This document shows, piece by piece, positions 1 through 6,851 of a stretch of DNA of 7,942 nt; the stretch's first letter is position 1; every line of letters begins with the position of its first letter. The stretch lies in assembly GCA_020631675.1 (NCBI GenBank), contig JAHDGT010000199.1, positions 1 to 7,942 on the forward strand, written 5' to 3'. Made by a program: the position numbers and the translations under genes. Below the pieces are notes generated by a model. It saw nothing but the letters and a program-made list of their open reading frames with translations. It searched no databases and was not told the origin of the DNA. The DNA is from Bacteroidota bacterium. Lineage in GTDB: Bacteria > Bacteroidota > Bacteroidia > Chitinophagales > UBA2359.

Positions 1-69
1 AACCCCCAGATAGCCCATTTTGTAGGAACGGATAGCCCGGTGCCCGCAGTGAAAGCTTGCGCTTTCTTA

Positions 70-100
70 GACGTGAGACATGAGACTCGAGACGTGAGAC
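70..100. repeat. 7-bp tandem repeat, about 4.4 units
   Basis: Consecutive units read GACGTGA, GACATGA, GACTCGA, GACGTGA and a partial GAC, giving the consensus GACNYGA. Only the fourth and fifth positions vary, so the heptad periodicity is clear. The array sits in the spacer downstream of the BatA-domain gene, within the larger inverted repeat. It is not part of a recognisable coding region. Its role is unknown; short heptads of this kind may be slippage-prone satellite DNA or part of an interspersed repeat. Confidence 0.7.
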
Positions 101-129
101 TTTCGTGCCGTATACCGATTTTATTGACA

Positions 130-150
130 CCTGCTGGCGCAGGCTTTTAT
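130..150 (+). terminator. Possible intrinsic terminator, plus strand
   Basis: The stem CCTGC (130-134), loop TGGC and GCAGG (139-143) are followed by CTTTTAT. The stem is short (5 bp) and the T tract is interrupted, so this is a weak candidate. In this orientation it would end transcription entering from a plus-strand gene left of the window. It would not serve the minus-strand BatA-domain gene, because the T-rich side faces the wrong way. It may instead be just one arm of the inverted-repeat structure at 40-159. Confidence 0.25.
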
Positions 151-205
151 TGCGGGCACGCACCCTGTTACCAATTGTATTGAAATTGAAATTAGAAATA
201 CCCTA

Positions 206-2239
206 TCAGGTTTTCCAGAAGCGGAGTAATAGGCTTTCTAAGAGTAGAAAACCGAGTGCGGCGAGCAGACACCACCACCAAAGTACGATGCCTTTGTCGA
301 TTTTACCCACTAGATGGGTGAGGTCGGTTTCAGCGCGATCAATGATGGTGATGTGCGGGGCGTTGAAGCGTTCTTTTAGCTCAGAAAGACTGAGAAAATC
401 GAGTATGGACTCTTGGCGACTGAGGTTGAAGCCGAAGAGTTCTAGTGGCTCGCTGCCTTCCATGGAGAGGGCGTAGATGCCGGGTGTTTTCATCTGGTCG
501 TTGAGGCTTAGGATGAGTTTGCTGCCCAGTACTTTTTGACCGGGGATGAACTCGCCCTCGTCGCCTTTGAGCTTGAAGACGGACTCTTTGCGATCGGCGC
601 GATTTTTTGTTTCTATGACTTCATCATCACCGATGGTGTAGGCCAATTGGGTGCTTCGACCACCTACTAGGGCGATGCGATAGACCATTGGTACGAACAA
701 GGCATGAGAAGCTAAATTGCTGGCGTCTAAGCTTAGTGGTGAAGCAGCTAAATACAATTTACCACCTCCTACACTGTATTTACTGAGGAAGGAGTTGCCC
801 CCTTTTAAGCGCAGTAAAATCTCTTCGCCTGTATTGGCGTAGTTGCTCATTTCGAAACGTCCTTTCGCAATAGGCAAATCGACATTGCGCGGTAGCCGTT
901 CGAAGACATCTTTGAATACTTCTTGTTGGGTATTGATCTGATCTACTTCTCGAGGCTCGGTAACATATTTGTCGTAGCTGTTAACCTGTAAGTTTTTAAG
1001 TAGGCTATTATAGGAGCTCACATCCATGTCTTTACTCGGGAATACGAGTAGGCTACCGCCATCATTGACGTACTGTTCTAAGGCTTGAGCCAGACCAGAG
1101 GAGATGGTTTTGGTATTACTGAGGATGATGAGTTGATGCTTGGGTAGACTGGGGTAATCCAGTTGGTTGACGGATTTATTGGTGAGCTTGAAATTGTCTA
1201 CACCTTTAAGCAGGGCGTTAACGAATTTGCTTCCGCTGCCTGTGCGGTCTATGGATAAGACTTCGATCTGATCGGCTACTTCGAAGGTGAAGTGGTAGGC
1301 GTCATCAAAATCAATGGGGTAGTCTTGCACCTTCATTTCCGCTTGGTGCAAGCCGGTTTCCGTGATGGTGAAATTGATGGTGTCAACGATCTCGCTTTTA
1401 GGCGGGATACTGAAGTTTTTCAGGGCCTTACTTTGCCCATTGATACGCAAGTCTAAGCGCGAATCTTCGATTTCGGCATCACCTGTATTGCGAATGCGGG
1501 CCAGCAAACTGTTCTGCTGGTTGAGCATGCGTACAGGGGAGGAGAACCAAACCGAATCTATGAATACATTCTGTTGCTGTTCGGATTGAAGCGGAACGAA
1601 ATAGTATTTAAAGCTGGAATCGGCGGCGATCTCTAAATCGACAGTGTTCTTTTGTAGGTCGGTGAGCAGATAGATGTTCTTTTGCTCGCTATCTTCCACA
1701 CGCATTGCCTGTTTTTGACGGTTGACCACCTCGGTCAAGGTACGTGAAGCGTTACTGATGCCGATCTCGTCGAGATAGCCCAAGAACTCGTCCTTGCCCA
1801 AGATGCGCTGGTGCTTGCCTTCCAGATCGTTGGTGATGAGCTGGAAACGATCCTCTGGACCGTAAGCTTCCGCGATCTCGCGGGCTTTGATCTTTGACTT
1901 TTCGAATAGAGATACCCCGCTCCCTTGCAAATTCATGCTCTGGGAGTTATCTACATAGATGCTCACTGTTTTGCTGCCTTGTACCACTTCGCTTTGAGCT
2001 TGGGGGATATAAGGTTGCGCGAAGGCCAGCACCAAGGCTGCTAATGCCAACATTCTACAGAGCAACACCAGCCAATGCTTTAGCTTGCTTCTGGATGCAG
2101 TTTCTTCCTTGACCTCTTTCAAGAAGGCCACATTGGTGAAGAACACACGTTTTACTCGCCTGAAGTTGAACAGGTGAATAATGATCGGGATGAGTAATGC
2201 CGCTAGTGCGGCTAAAAATGCGGGATATAGGAAATTCAT
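206..2239 (-). CDS. BatA-domain membrane protein with degenerate VWA region
   Basis: This 677-residue protein is anchored in the inner membrane. The first 78 residues match the Bacteroidota BatA N-terminal domain: a helix at about 3-24 leading into IHLFNFRRVKRVFF, then a second helix at about 56-76. A von Willebrand A-like region follows; VSIYVDNSQSM (92-102) holds a DxSxS metal-site motif (D97, S99, S101), and LLTDLQ (191-196) resembles a later strand of that fold. Residues about 326-402, including HQLIILSN and the segment ending GGSLLVFPS, resemble the class-I glutamine-amidotransferase-like fold often found in these proteins, with no evident catalytic triad. A last helix at about 651-670 precedes a short cytoplasmic tail. 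The ATG at 2237-2239 fits the usual N-terminus of the family. No moxR or other bat genes lie beside it and it appears to be transcribed alone. The exact function is not established; the family is linked to envelope or stress roles by name and context only. Confidence 0.9.
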   Translation of the reverse strand: MNFLYPAFLAALAALLIPIIIHLFNFRRVKRVFFTNVAFLKEVKEETASRSKLKHWLVLLCRMLALAALVLAFAQPYIPQAQSEVVQGSKTVSIYVDNSQSMNLQGSGVSLFEKSKIKAREIAEAYGPEDRFQLITNDLEGKHQRILGKDEFLGYLDEIGISNASRTLTEVVNRQKQAMRVEDSEQKNIYLLTDLQKNTVDLEIAADSSFKYYFVPLQSEQQQNVFIDSVWFSSPVRMLNQQNSLLARIRNTGDAEIEDSRLDLRINGQSKALKNFSIPPKSEIVDTINFTITETGLHQAEMKVQDYPIDFDDAYHFTFEVADQIEVLSIDRTGSGSKFVNALLKGVDNFKLTNKSVNQLDYPSLPKHQLIILSNTKTISSGLAQALEQYVNDGGSLLVFPSKDMDVSSYNSLLKNLQVNSYDKYVTEPREVDQINTQQEVFKDVFERLPRNVDLPIAKGRFEMSNYANTGEEILLRLKGGNSFLSKYSVGGGKLYLAASPLSLDASNLASHALFVPMVYRIALVGGRSTQLAYTIGDDEVIETKNRADRKESVFKLKGDEGEFIPGQKVLGSKLILSLNDQMKTPGIYALSMEGSEPLELFGFNLSRQESILDFLSLSELKERFNAPHITIIDRAETDLTHLVGKIDKGIVLWWWCLLAALGFLLLESLLLRFWKT

Positions 2240-2348
2240 GTCGTCGCGAATATAAGGCGATTCTAATGCATGATCTTGATAGTTGAATCACCTTATGCTA
2301 AACGGCAATAGCCGAGCCAAAGTTCTGTAGTGATACCTGTGGTGATGT

Positions 2349-2408
2349 TCTGTTTGTTAGACTTCTTATAGTTGAAAGCTTAGAGATTTTTAATTCTCTG
2401 TTTGTTAG
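2349..2408. repeat. 12-bp direct repeat pair
   Basis: TCTGTTTGTTAG occurs at 2349-2360 and again, identical, at 2397-2408. The copies start 48 bp apart. Between them AGAGA (2382-2386) and TCTCT (2395-2399) form a short inverted repeat whose right arm overlaps the second copy. Paired identical sites in a divergent regulatory spacer could be operator half-sites for a transcription factor. This is inference: nothing in the window identifies a regulator. Confidence 0.5.
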
Positions 2409-2413
2409 GGTTA

Positions 2414-2434
2414 AAACAACAACAACTGTTGTTT
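2414..2434. repeat. Hairpin with 8-bp stem
   Basis: AAACAACA (2414-2421) and TGTTGTTT (2427-2434) are perfectly complementary around the 5-nt loop ACAAC. The stem has only two G-C pairs, so it is thermodynamically weak. It begins 6 bp after the second copy of the 12-bp direct repeat, making a compact block of repeated elements at 2349-2434. It could be a protein-binding site; it does not look like an efficient intrinsic terminator. Confidence 0.4.
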
Positions 2435-2652
2435 AATTGTTTTGTTTAAAAATTTGACATTGAATTGTTTGGGTTTGATTTTGACTTGAGTTAAGATGTT
2501 TGAATGGCGTTGAGTCTCGTTTTTTTGATTTTTTTGTACGATTTATTTGCGCAAGTAGTGAAACAAATTATTGGTAACTCTCGTAAAGAAAACTGTAACG
2601 TATGGGTTTTTTACATATTAGATGACTAGTCTCAATTTTTCTTAACGTCATT

Positions 2653-2680
2653 CTGACATTATCTCCTGCGTCCGTATTAT
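2653..2680 (+). promoter_or_regulatory. Possible promoter of the binding-protein gene
   Basis: CTGACA (2653-2658) and TATTAT (2675-2680) are separated by 16 bp. Each differs by one base from the general housekeeping -35 (TTGACA) and -10 (TATAAT) hexamers. Transcription would begin near 2687, about 63 nt before the ATG at 2750. The main sigma factor of Bacteroidota prefers a different pattern (TTTG and TAnnTTTG), which this does not match, so the call is tentative and could be chance in AT-rich DNA. Confidence 0.25.
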
Positions 2681-2749
2681 GCCCTGTTCAAATATTGTGT
2701 GATTGGGGTAGTTGTAAGCTACCCAGCTCCTTTCTCTTTGCTTGAACCT

Positions 2750-4066
2750 ATGCCGAAACACCCTACACATAAACCCTCTGCATGGACCTTGCTGACTAAT
2801 TGGCTGTTATTGCTTTGTCTACTGTCTAGCTTTGAATACTTTGTCATTCGAGATGAAAAGGTATTAGATGCTACAGTGCCCTCAGGTGAGACAGGCAGCA
2901 ATTCTTTATTCCTGCAATTGGTGTCCACTTTTGTAGATGAAGCTGAACAGATAGGGGATCCTGTGTTCGTTAATTTCGAGGGGGTTAACTCTTCGGATAC
3001 TCCTGTTAGCAATTGCTTGAAAGCAGGCGATCAAAATGGTGACAATAAATTTTTCATAGGCCCTACCCGCGACGCTTCTTCTTTAAAAGCTAAAGATTGT
3101 ATTACGCCTTTGTCCGATTGGGTAGAGAATATTTACCCAGGTGGGTTAGATAGCTTTTTAAATCTACTTGATACACGTGCATTGGAACATTGTATGGTGG
3201 ATGGGGAGTTGTATACCATACCCATTTACCGAACAAACTTATTGGTGCTCTATAATTTAGATGTATTGTCGAGTATTTTCGGGAGGGAGCTAATGGAAGA
3301 AGACATTCCCACAGATTTTACCGAACTAACAGATCTGATCGGATATTTACAAGAGCGAAGGACTGGGAAGGTGATGGATATTGGCGGAGAACGCTATGAC
3401 TGGGTCTATGAACATATGGTAGAACAAGCTGGCGGAAACATACTGAATTCCAATGGTCGCCCAGTGCTGAACTCACCGGCCGGAATGGATGTGGCCAATG
3501 CTTTATCTGAATTATTCCGGACCGATGGTGTTAATATCACCAATAGTTGGAGAGGCTGTCTGAACAGGTTCACCCAGCAGGAGTCTCCGATCATCATAAC
3601 CTCTAGCAGCGCATTTGATTTCTTACAACAGAAAAGTGATTTTGAGTGGATAGCCCGCCCACTACCCGGTATTTCGAGTATGCCTGCTAGGGCCTCTTTT
3701 GCCAATAAGGGAACCGCTGATGTTTATGGTGTCTATCTATCTAAAGGCATGAGCTGGGAAATGAAGGAAGATGCACTGCGCTTGATAGAGTTCTTGCTTA
3801 TTCCTGAAAATCAGGATAAATTGACAGGACATGGCTATTTATCTGTCGCGTCTGGTGCTGTTGAACACTATCAAAAAATGGAGATGCATCCGATGCTGGA
3901 TATTGCTTTAGATGAGTTAGAAACAGCAACAGGTGGTTTTTCCGTGGCAGAACAGCAGGATTTACGTGCCTGCATCAGAAAAATGATTGACGATCTACAT
4001 GCAGGAAAGGCAGTTTCCAGTACGGTTCGATTATATCAAGAGAAGGCGGAACGTATTGTTGAATGA
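2750..4066 (+). CDS. Extracellular solute-binding protein, family 1, membrane-anchored
   Basis: The protein has 438 residues from the ATG at 2750; an in-frame GTG at 2699 would add 17 residues. I prefer the ATG because a short basic stretch (K3, K8) then directly precedes one hydrophobic segment (about 11-32). Neither start has a Shine-Dalgarno sequence. There is no lipobox around C23, so the segment is probably a signal anchor or a cleaved signal peptide. The rest has the hallmarks of family-1 binding proteins of ABC importers: HCMVDGELYTIPI (147-159) and LYNLDVL (167-173) in the first lobe, a PLPG hinge-like segment near 304-307, and FLLIPENQDKLTGHGYLSV (348-366) near the C-terminus. The family usually binds sugars or oligosaccharides; the ligand here cannot be read. 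Five cysteines (89, 117, 148, 270, 408) follow the hydrophobic segment, so disulfides are possible. No permease or ATPase gene is adjacent; the next gene, 55 bp away, is a sensor kinase, which suggests a sensing role. Confidence 0.85.
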   Translation: MPKHPTHKPSAWTLLTNWLLLLCLLSSFEYFVIRDEKVLDATVPSGETGSNSLFLQLVSTFVDEAEQIGDPVFVNFEGVNSSDTPVSNCLKAGDQNGDNKFFIGPTRDASSLKAKDCITPLSDWVENIYPGGLDSFLNLLDTRALEHCMVDGELYTIPIYRTNLLVLYNLDVLSSIFGRELMEEDIPTDFTELTDLIGYLQERRTGKVMDIGGERYDWVYEHMVEQAGGNILNSNGRPVLNSPAGMDVANALSELFRTDGVNITNSWRGCLNRFTQQESPIIITSSSAFDFLQQKSDFEWIARPLPGISSMPARASFANKGTADVYGVYLSKGMSWEMKEDALRLIEFLLIPENQDKLTGHGYLSVASGAVEHYQKMEMHPMLDIALDELETATGGFSVAEQQDLRACIRKMIDDLHAGKAVSSTVRLYQEKAERIVE

Positions 4067-4121
4067 AGACCATGACTGGTTTTGTCGCATACTGTTTTGA
4101 GTTTTTCACATCCCCGATCAA

Positions 4122-6851
4122 ATGAGTATAAGAACCAAATTTATTGTTGGCGCCTTAGGGGCTGTCGCTTCGGTCATGCTGATCTCCATGTTGTTGATTT
4201 TGAATCAGCAAAAATTAAATGAGGAAGCTGCTTTTGATGCGCGAGTAGCCTTGTTTAAAAAGCAGTTAGAGGTAGCCTATACCATGCTCGCCTTTGATGA
4301 CAATAGGGAAAATATTGGTTATGGTTGCCAAAATTTATTTGACGCCTCGGATGAATTGGTCTACTTGAAGTTCGTCCGATTAATTGAAAGTAATAATCCC
4401 GACTTCGAATCCCGCAAAGAAGGATTCAAGTCGGAAGATCTAGTTCAATTTGATCATTACTTAAAAGCACCCGAAGGCAAACAGAAGGCGGGCGAGCCAA
4501 TCGCTAAAATCGATTTTGAGTACTCTCGCTCTTTTTACAAACAAAGAATCGCACAAGCTTGGCGAAATTGGATATTGGCCTGCCTTGCAATGATGGCATG
4601 CATCTTCGCATTGCTTTACTATATAGGGCAACAGATAACGAAGCCCGTAAAAAACATAGTTGAAGGGATGAAGCGAACGGAAGGGGGAGATCTGAACTAT
4701 CGGATGGAAGTGAGCACTAAAGACGAACTAGGACTCATTCAACAGCATTTTAACGAGATGCTGGATGGTGTTCAGAAGAGCAGAACCGAACTGTCTGAAG
4801 AACGGGACGCACATGATAAAACCGCACAACTACTGAGAAGTGTGATCAATAATATTCCCTATTCTATCTTCTGGAAGGATAAGGATTTGAAATATGTCGG
4901 TTTTAATAACAACTTCACAAAAGATGTACTGCGCAAGGGGGTAGCGAAGAAGATCAAAGGACTGAGTGATGCGCAGATAGACGGTGAAGATGCTTCTCTT
5001 GACTATTATGAAGCTACTGATAGAAAGGTGATCGAAGAAAAACAACGCTTGATCACGATGGAGCACAAAGAAGAAGTAGATGGGGAAGAACGCTACTTCG
5101 AAACCAGTAAAGTGCCTTGGGTAAGTGAAAAGGGAGAGCTGAACGGTTTAGTAGGAATCTACTCAGACATCACAGAACGAAAACAAAAAGAAAACCAACT
5201 CAAAAGAGCGAAAGAAGATGCCGAAATGGCAAGTCGGGCAAAGAGCCAGTTTCTCGCCAATATGAGCCATGAGATCCGTACACCCATGAACGGGATCATA
5301 GGTATGGCAAGCGTACTCTCACATACCGATCTCTCAGAAAACCAACACGGCTACCTGAATGACATCAAAGCAGCATCCAGCTCTCTGCTCGATATCATCA
5401 ATGACATATTAGACATCTCAAGCGTAGAAGCGGGGAAACTGAAATTGAAATTAGCCCCCTTTAATTTAGAAGAACTGATCAATGCATCCTTGAACACCTT
5501 CGCGGTGAACGCGCACAATAAAAACATCGAATTAAATGCTTGCGTGGGAGCAGATGTGAATGTGATGCTGAATGGGGACTCAGGACGTATACGCCAGATT
5601 CTGATCAACATCATTGGCAATGCCCTCAAATTCACCGCCGAAGGGGAAATCTACCTCCAGGTACGGCAGCAAGCTAGAACGGAAGATGGTAGAGCGAAGC
5701 TCAATTTCACCATTACCGATACCGGAATAGGAATTCCCAAAGATAAGGTGGCCACCATCTTCGACGCTTTCACGCAAGTGGATAACGACTATAGCAAACA
5801 CTACCAAGGCACGGGTTTAGGACTCGCGATAACTAAGCGACTCATTGAAATGATGGGAGGCGATATCTGGGTGACCAGTAAAGTAGGCGAGGGGAGCACC
5901 TTCGGCTTTAGCGTCGATCTGGAAATACTGGCGGATGACCTACCTTCTTATGCCGCTTGGGATATGGATAAACCGCTTGCGAGTAAACGAATTTTACTGG
6001 CAATGGAGCATAGCGGAACACGTAGCATTTGTGAGCGATTGCTAAAGCATGCGGGGGCAAATACAACACTGGCTGCTAATGTGGCTCAAGTAAACGAGCA
6101 ACTTCACGTTTATGATAATACATTCGATACCGTATTGCTCGATTTTAGCTTATCGGGCTTAGGTACGGCAATGGATTTAGTGGAGTCCTTTCCCATGAGT
6201 CTGCGGAAAAAATCAGTGCTTTGTATCAATACAGTCGATTTTAAAGAGTCTCAGCCACATATTGCCCGTTATAAGGCTTTGGGCTTAGATCAATTCCTGA
6301 TCAAACCCATTCGTCCTTCAAGCTTATTGGCCGTTGTTAAAAAATCTATGTATAAGCCTGATCAGGCGGTTGAACATAAAGATGCGGCGATTCCGCGATC
6401 ACCGAGTGTAAAGGCGTCAAAGCCAGCCAATGACCCGCGACCGATATCAGGAGCAAGTGAGCATACGAATAAAAAATTCAAAGTCATGGTGGCCGATGAC
6501 CACGCCATCAATCAGAACATCACCAAAGTCATGCTTGACCGCATGGGCTATGAAGTCGTATCAGCAAGAGATGGCCAACAAGCAGTGGATCTATTTGATG
6601 AATCGATCGATCTGATTCTTATGGATATCCAAATGCCGCTCTTAGATGGTGTAGAAGCCACCACCCTGATCCGTACTACATTGCATGGGCAAAAAGTACC
6701 CATCATCGCATTGACCGCACATGCCCGAGAAGAAGATAAAGAACGCTTTTTAAGTGCCGGCATGAACGGCTATCTATCTAAACCCTACCAAGCCGATCAC
6801 TTTTTCAAAACCGTAAAATCTTATTTAGAACCTGAGACCACGAAAAACTAA
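4122..6851 (+). CDS. Hybrid sensor histidine kinase (HAMP-PAS-HisKA-HATPase-REC-REC)
   Basis: This 909-residue inner-membrane kinase autophosphorylates on histidine and passes the phosphate to aspartate. Order: helix at about 7-28; periplasmic domain of about 120 residues (29-148), unrecognised although its layout recalls short CHASE-type sensors; helix at about 149-168; HAMP (169-222) with ITKPVKNIVEGM; PAS (about 232-355) ending in GIYSDITERKQ; HisKA with FLANMSHEIRTPMNGIIG and phosphoacceptor H383; HATPase with N box ILINIIGNALKFT (N500), DTGIGIP (533-539), IFDAFTQVD (546-554) and GTGLGLAI (563-570). Receiver 1 (about 622-741) keeps D674 and K728, but its acidic pair is replaced by M628-E629. 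A linker (about 742-785) leads to receiver 2 (about 786-903), which is intact: D792, D793, D835, T865, K887. There is no Hpt domain. The start is the ATG at 4122, preceded by an A-rich leader without a Shine-Dalgarno sequence. It is probably co-transcribed with the solute-binding protein gene 55 bp upstream. The kinase assignment is secure; signal and output are unknown. Confidence 0.95.
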   Translation: MSIRTKFIVGALGAVASVMLISMLLILNQQKLNEEAAFDARVALFKKQLEVAYTMLAFDDNRENIGYGCQNLFDASDELVYLKFVRLIESNNPDFESRKEGFKSEDLVQFDHYLKAPEGKQKAGEPIAKIDFEYSRSFYKQRIAQAWRNWILACLAMMACIFALLYYIGQQITKPVKNIVEGMKRTEGGDLNYRMEVSTKDELGLIQQHFNEMLDGVQKSRTELSEERDAHDKTAQLLRSVINNIPYSIFWKDKDLKYVGFNNNFTKDVLRKGVAKKIKGLSDAQIDGEDASLDYYEATDRKVIEEKQRLITMEHKEEVDGEERYFETSKVPWVSEKGELNGLVGIYSDITERKQKENQLKRAKEDAEMASRAKSQFLANMSHEIRTPMNGIIGMASVLSHTDLSENQHGYLNDIKAASSSLLDIINDILDISSVEAGKLKLKLAPFNLEELINASLNTFAVNAHNKNIELNACVGADVNVMLNGDSGRIRQILINIIGNALKFTAEGEIYLQVRQQARTEDGRAKLNFTITDTGIGIPKDKVATIFDAFTQVDNDYSKHYQGTGLGLAITKRLIEMMGGDIWVTSKVGEGSTFGFSVDLEILADDLPSYAAWDMDKPLASKRILLAMEHSGTRSICERLLKHAGANTTLAANVAQVNEQLHVYDNTFDTVLLDFSLSGLGTAMDLVESFPMSLRKKSVLCINTVDFKESQPHIARYKALGLDQFLIKPIRPSSLLAVVKKSMYKPDQAVEHKDAAIPRSPSVKASKPANDPRPISGASEHTNKKFKVMVADDHAINQNITKVMLDRMGYEVVSARDGQQAVDLFDESIDLILMDIQMPLLDGVEATTLIRTTLHGQKVPIIALTAHAREEDKERFLSAGMNGYLSKPYQADHFFKTVKSYLEPETTKN

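Larger units (their letters stand above)
40..159. repeat. Inverted repeat enclosing two hairpins
   Basis: A perfect 9-bp inverted repeat, GTGCCCGCA at 40-48 and TGCGGGCAC at 151-159, brackets most of the non-coding left end. Inside it are a hairpin with stem GAAAGC/GCTTTC and a 4-nt loop (51-66), a 7-bp tandem repeat (70-100), and a second hairpin with stem CCTGC/GCAGG and a 4-nt loop (130-143). Folded together these give a closed outer stem with two inner arms. An 8-bp direct repeat, GATAGCCC at 9-16 and 31-38, lies just outside on the left. I read no convincing gene here. It could be a copy of an interspersed intergenic repeat or a structured RNA; the sequence alone does not decide, and a chance fold is possible. 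Confidence 0.45.
2240..2698. other. AT-rich divergent intergenic region
   Basis: This spacer separates the BatA-domain gene (minus) from the solute-binding protein gene (plus) and must hold the control regions of both. It is visibly richer in A and T than the flanking genes. I see no convincing gene or tRNA in it. It contains a 12-bp perfect direct repeat (2349-2360 and 2397-2408), a hairpin with an 8-bp stem (2414-2434), T-runs near 2520-2536, and an 8-bp palindrome GACTAGTC (2624-2631). No good match to the Bacteroidota promoter pattern (TTTG about 19 bp before TAnnTTTG) was found on either strand. If the ATG at 2750 is the true start of the next gene, the spacer extends to 2749. Confidence 0.7.

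Noticed and set aside
1..18. Possible minus-strand start codon at 16-18 leading off the left edge
   Set aside because: Only six codons are visible (M-G-Y-L-G-V), which is too little to support a gene.
1..183. Open plus-strand frame entering from the left edge and ending at 181-183
   Set aside because: The translation has no recognisable protein character, runs through the heptad array and the hairpins, and overlaps no plausible start inside the window. I treat it as chance, although the 3' end of an outside gene cannot be fully excluded.
105..476. Plus-strand open frame of 123 codons
   Set aside because: Most of it lies antisense to the BatA-domain gene and the translation is low-complexity, rich in R and S, with no family features.
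2247..2254. TATATTCG on the minus strand as a Bacteroidota -7 box for the BatA-domain gene
   Set aside because: It matches TAnnTTTG at all but one base, but lies only 7 bp from the start codon and has no TTTG at the expected upstream distance.
2055..2291. Minus-strand open frame overlapping the start of the BatA-domain gene
   Set aside because: It is an alternative frame over a well-supported coding region and has no recognisable product.
2454..2482. TTGACA at 2454-2459 as a promoter -35 element
   Set aside because: At 17-bp spacing the -10 position reads GATTTT, a poor match, and nothing better lies nearby.
4067..4121. Terminator between the binding-protein and kinase genes
   Set aside because: T-runs are present, but no stem longer than about 3 bp precedes them.
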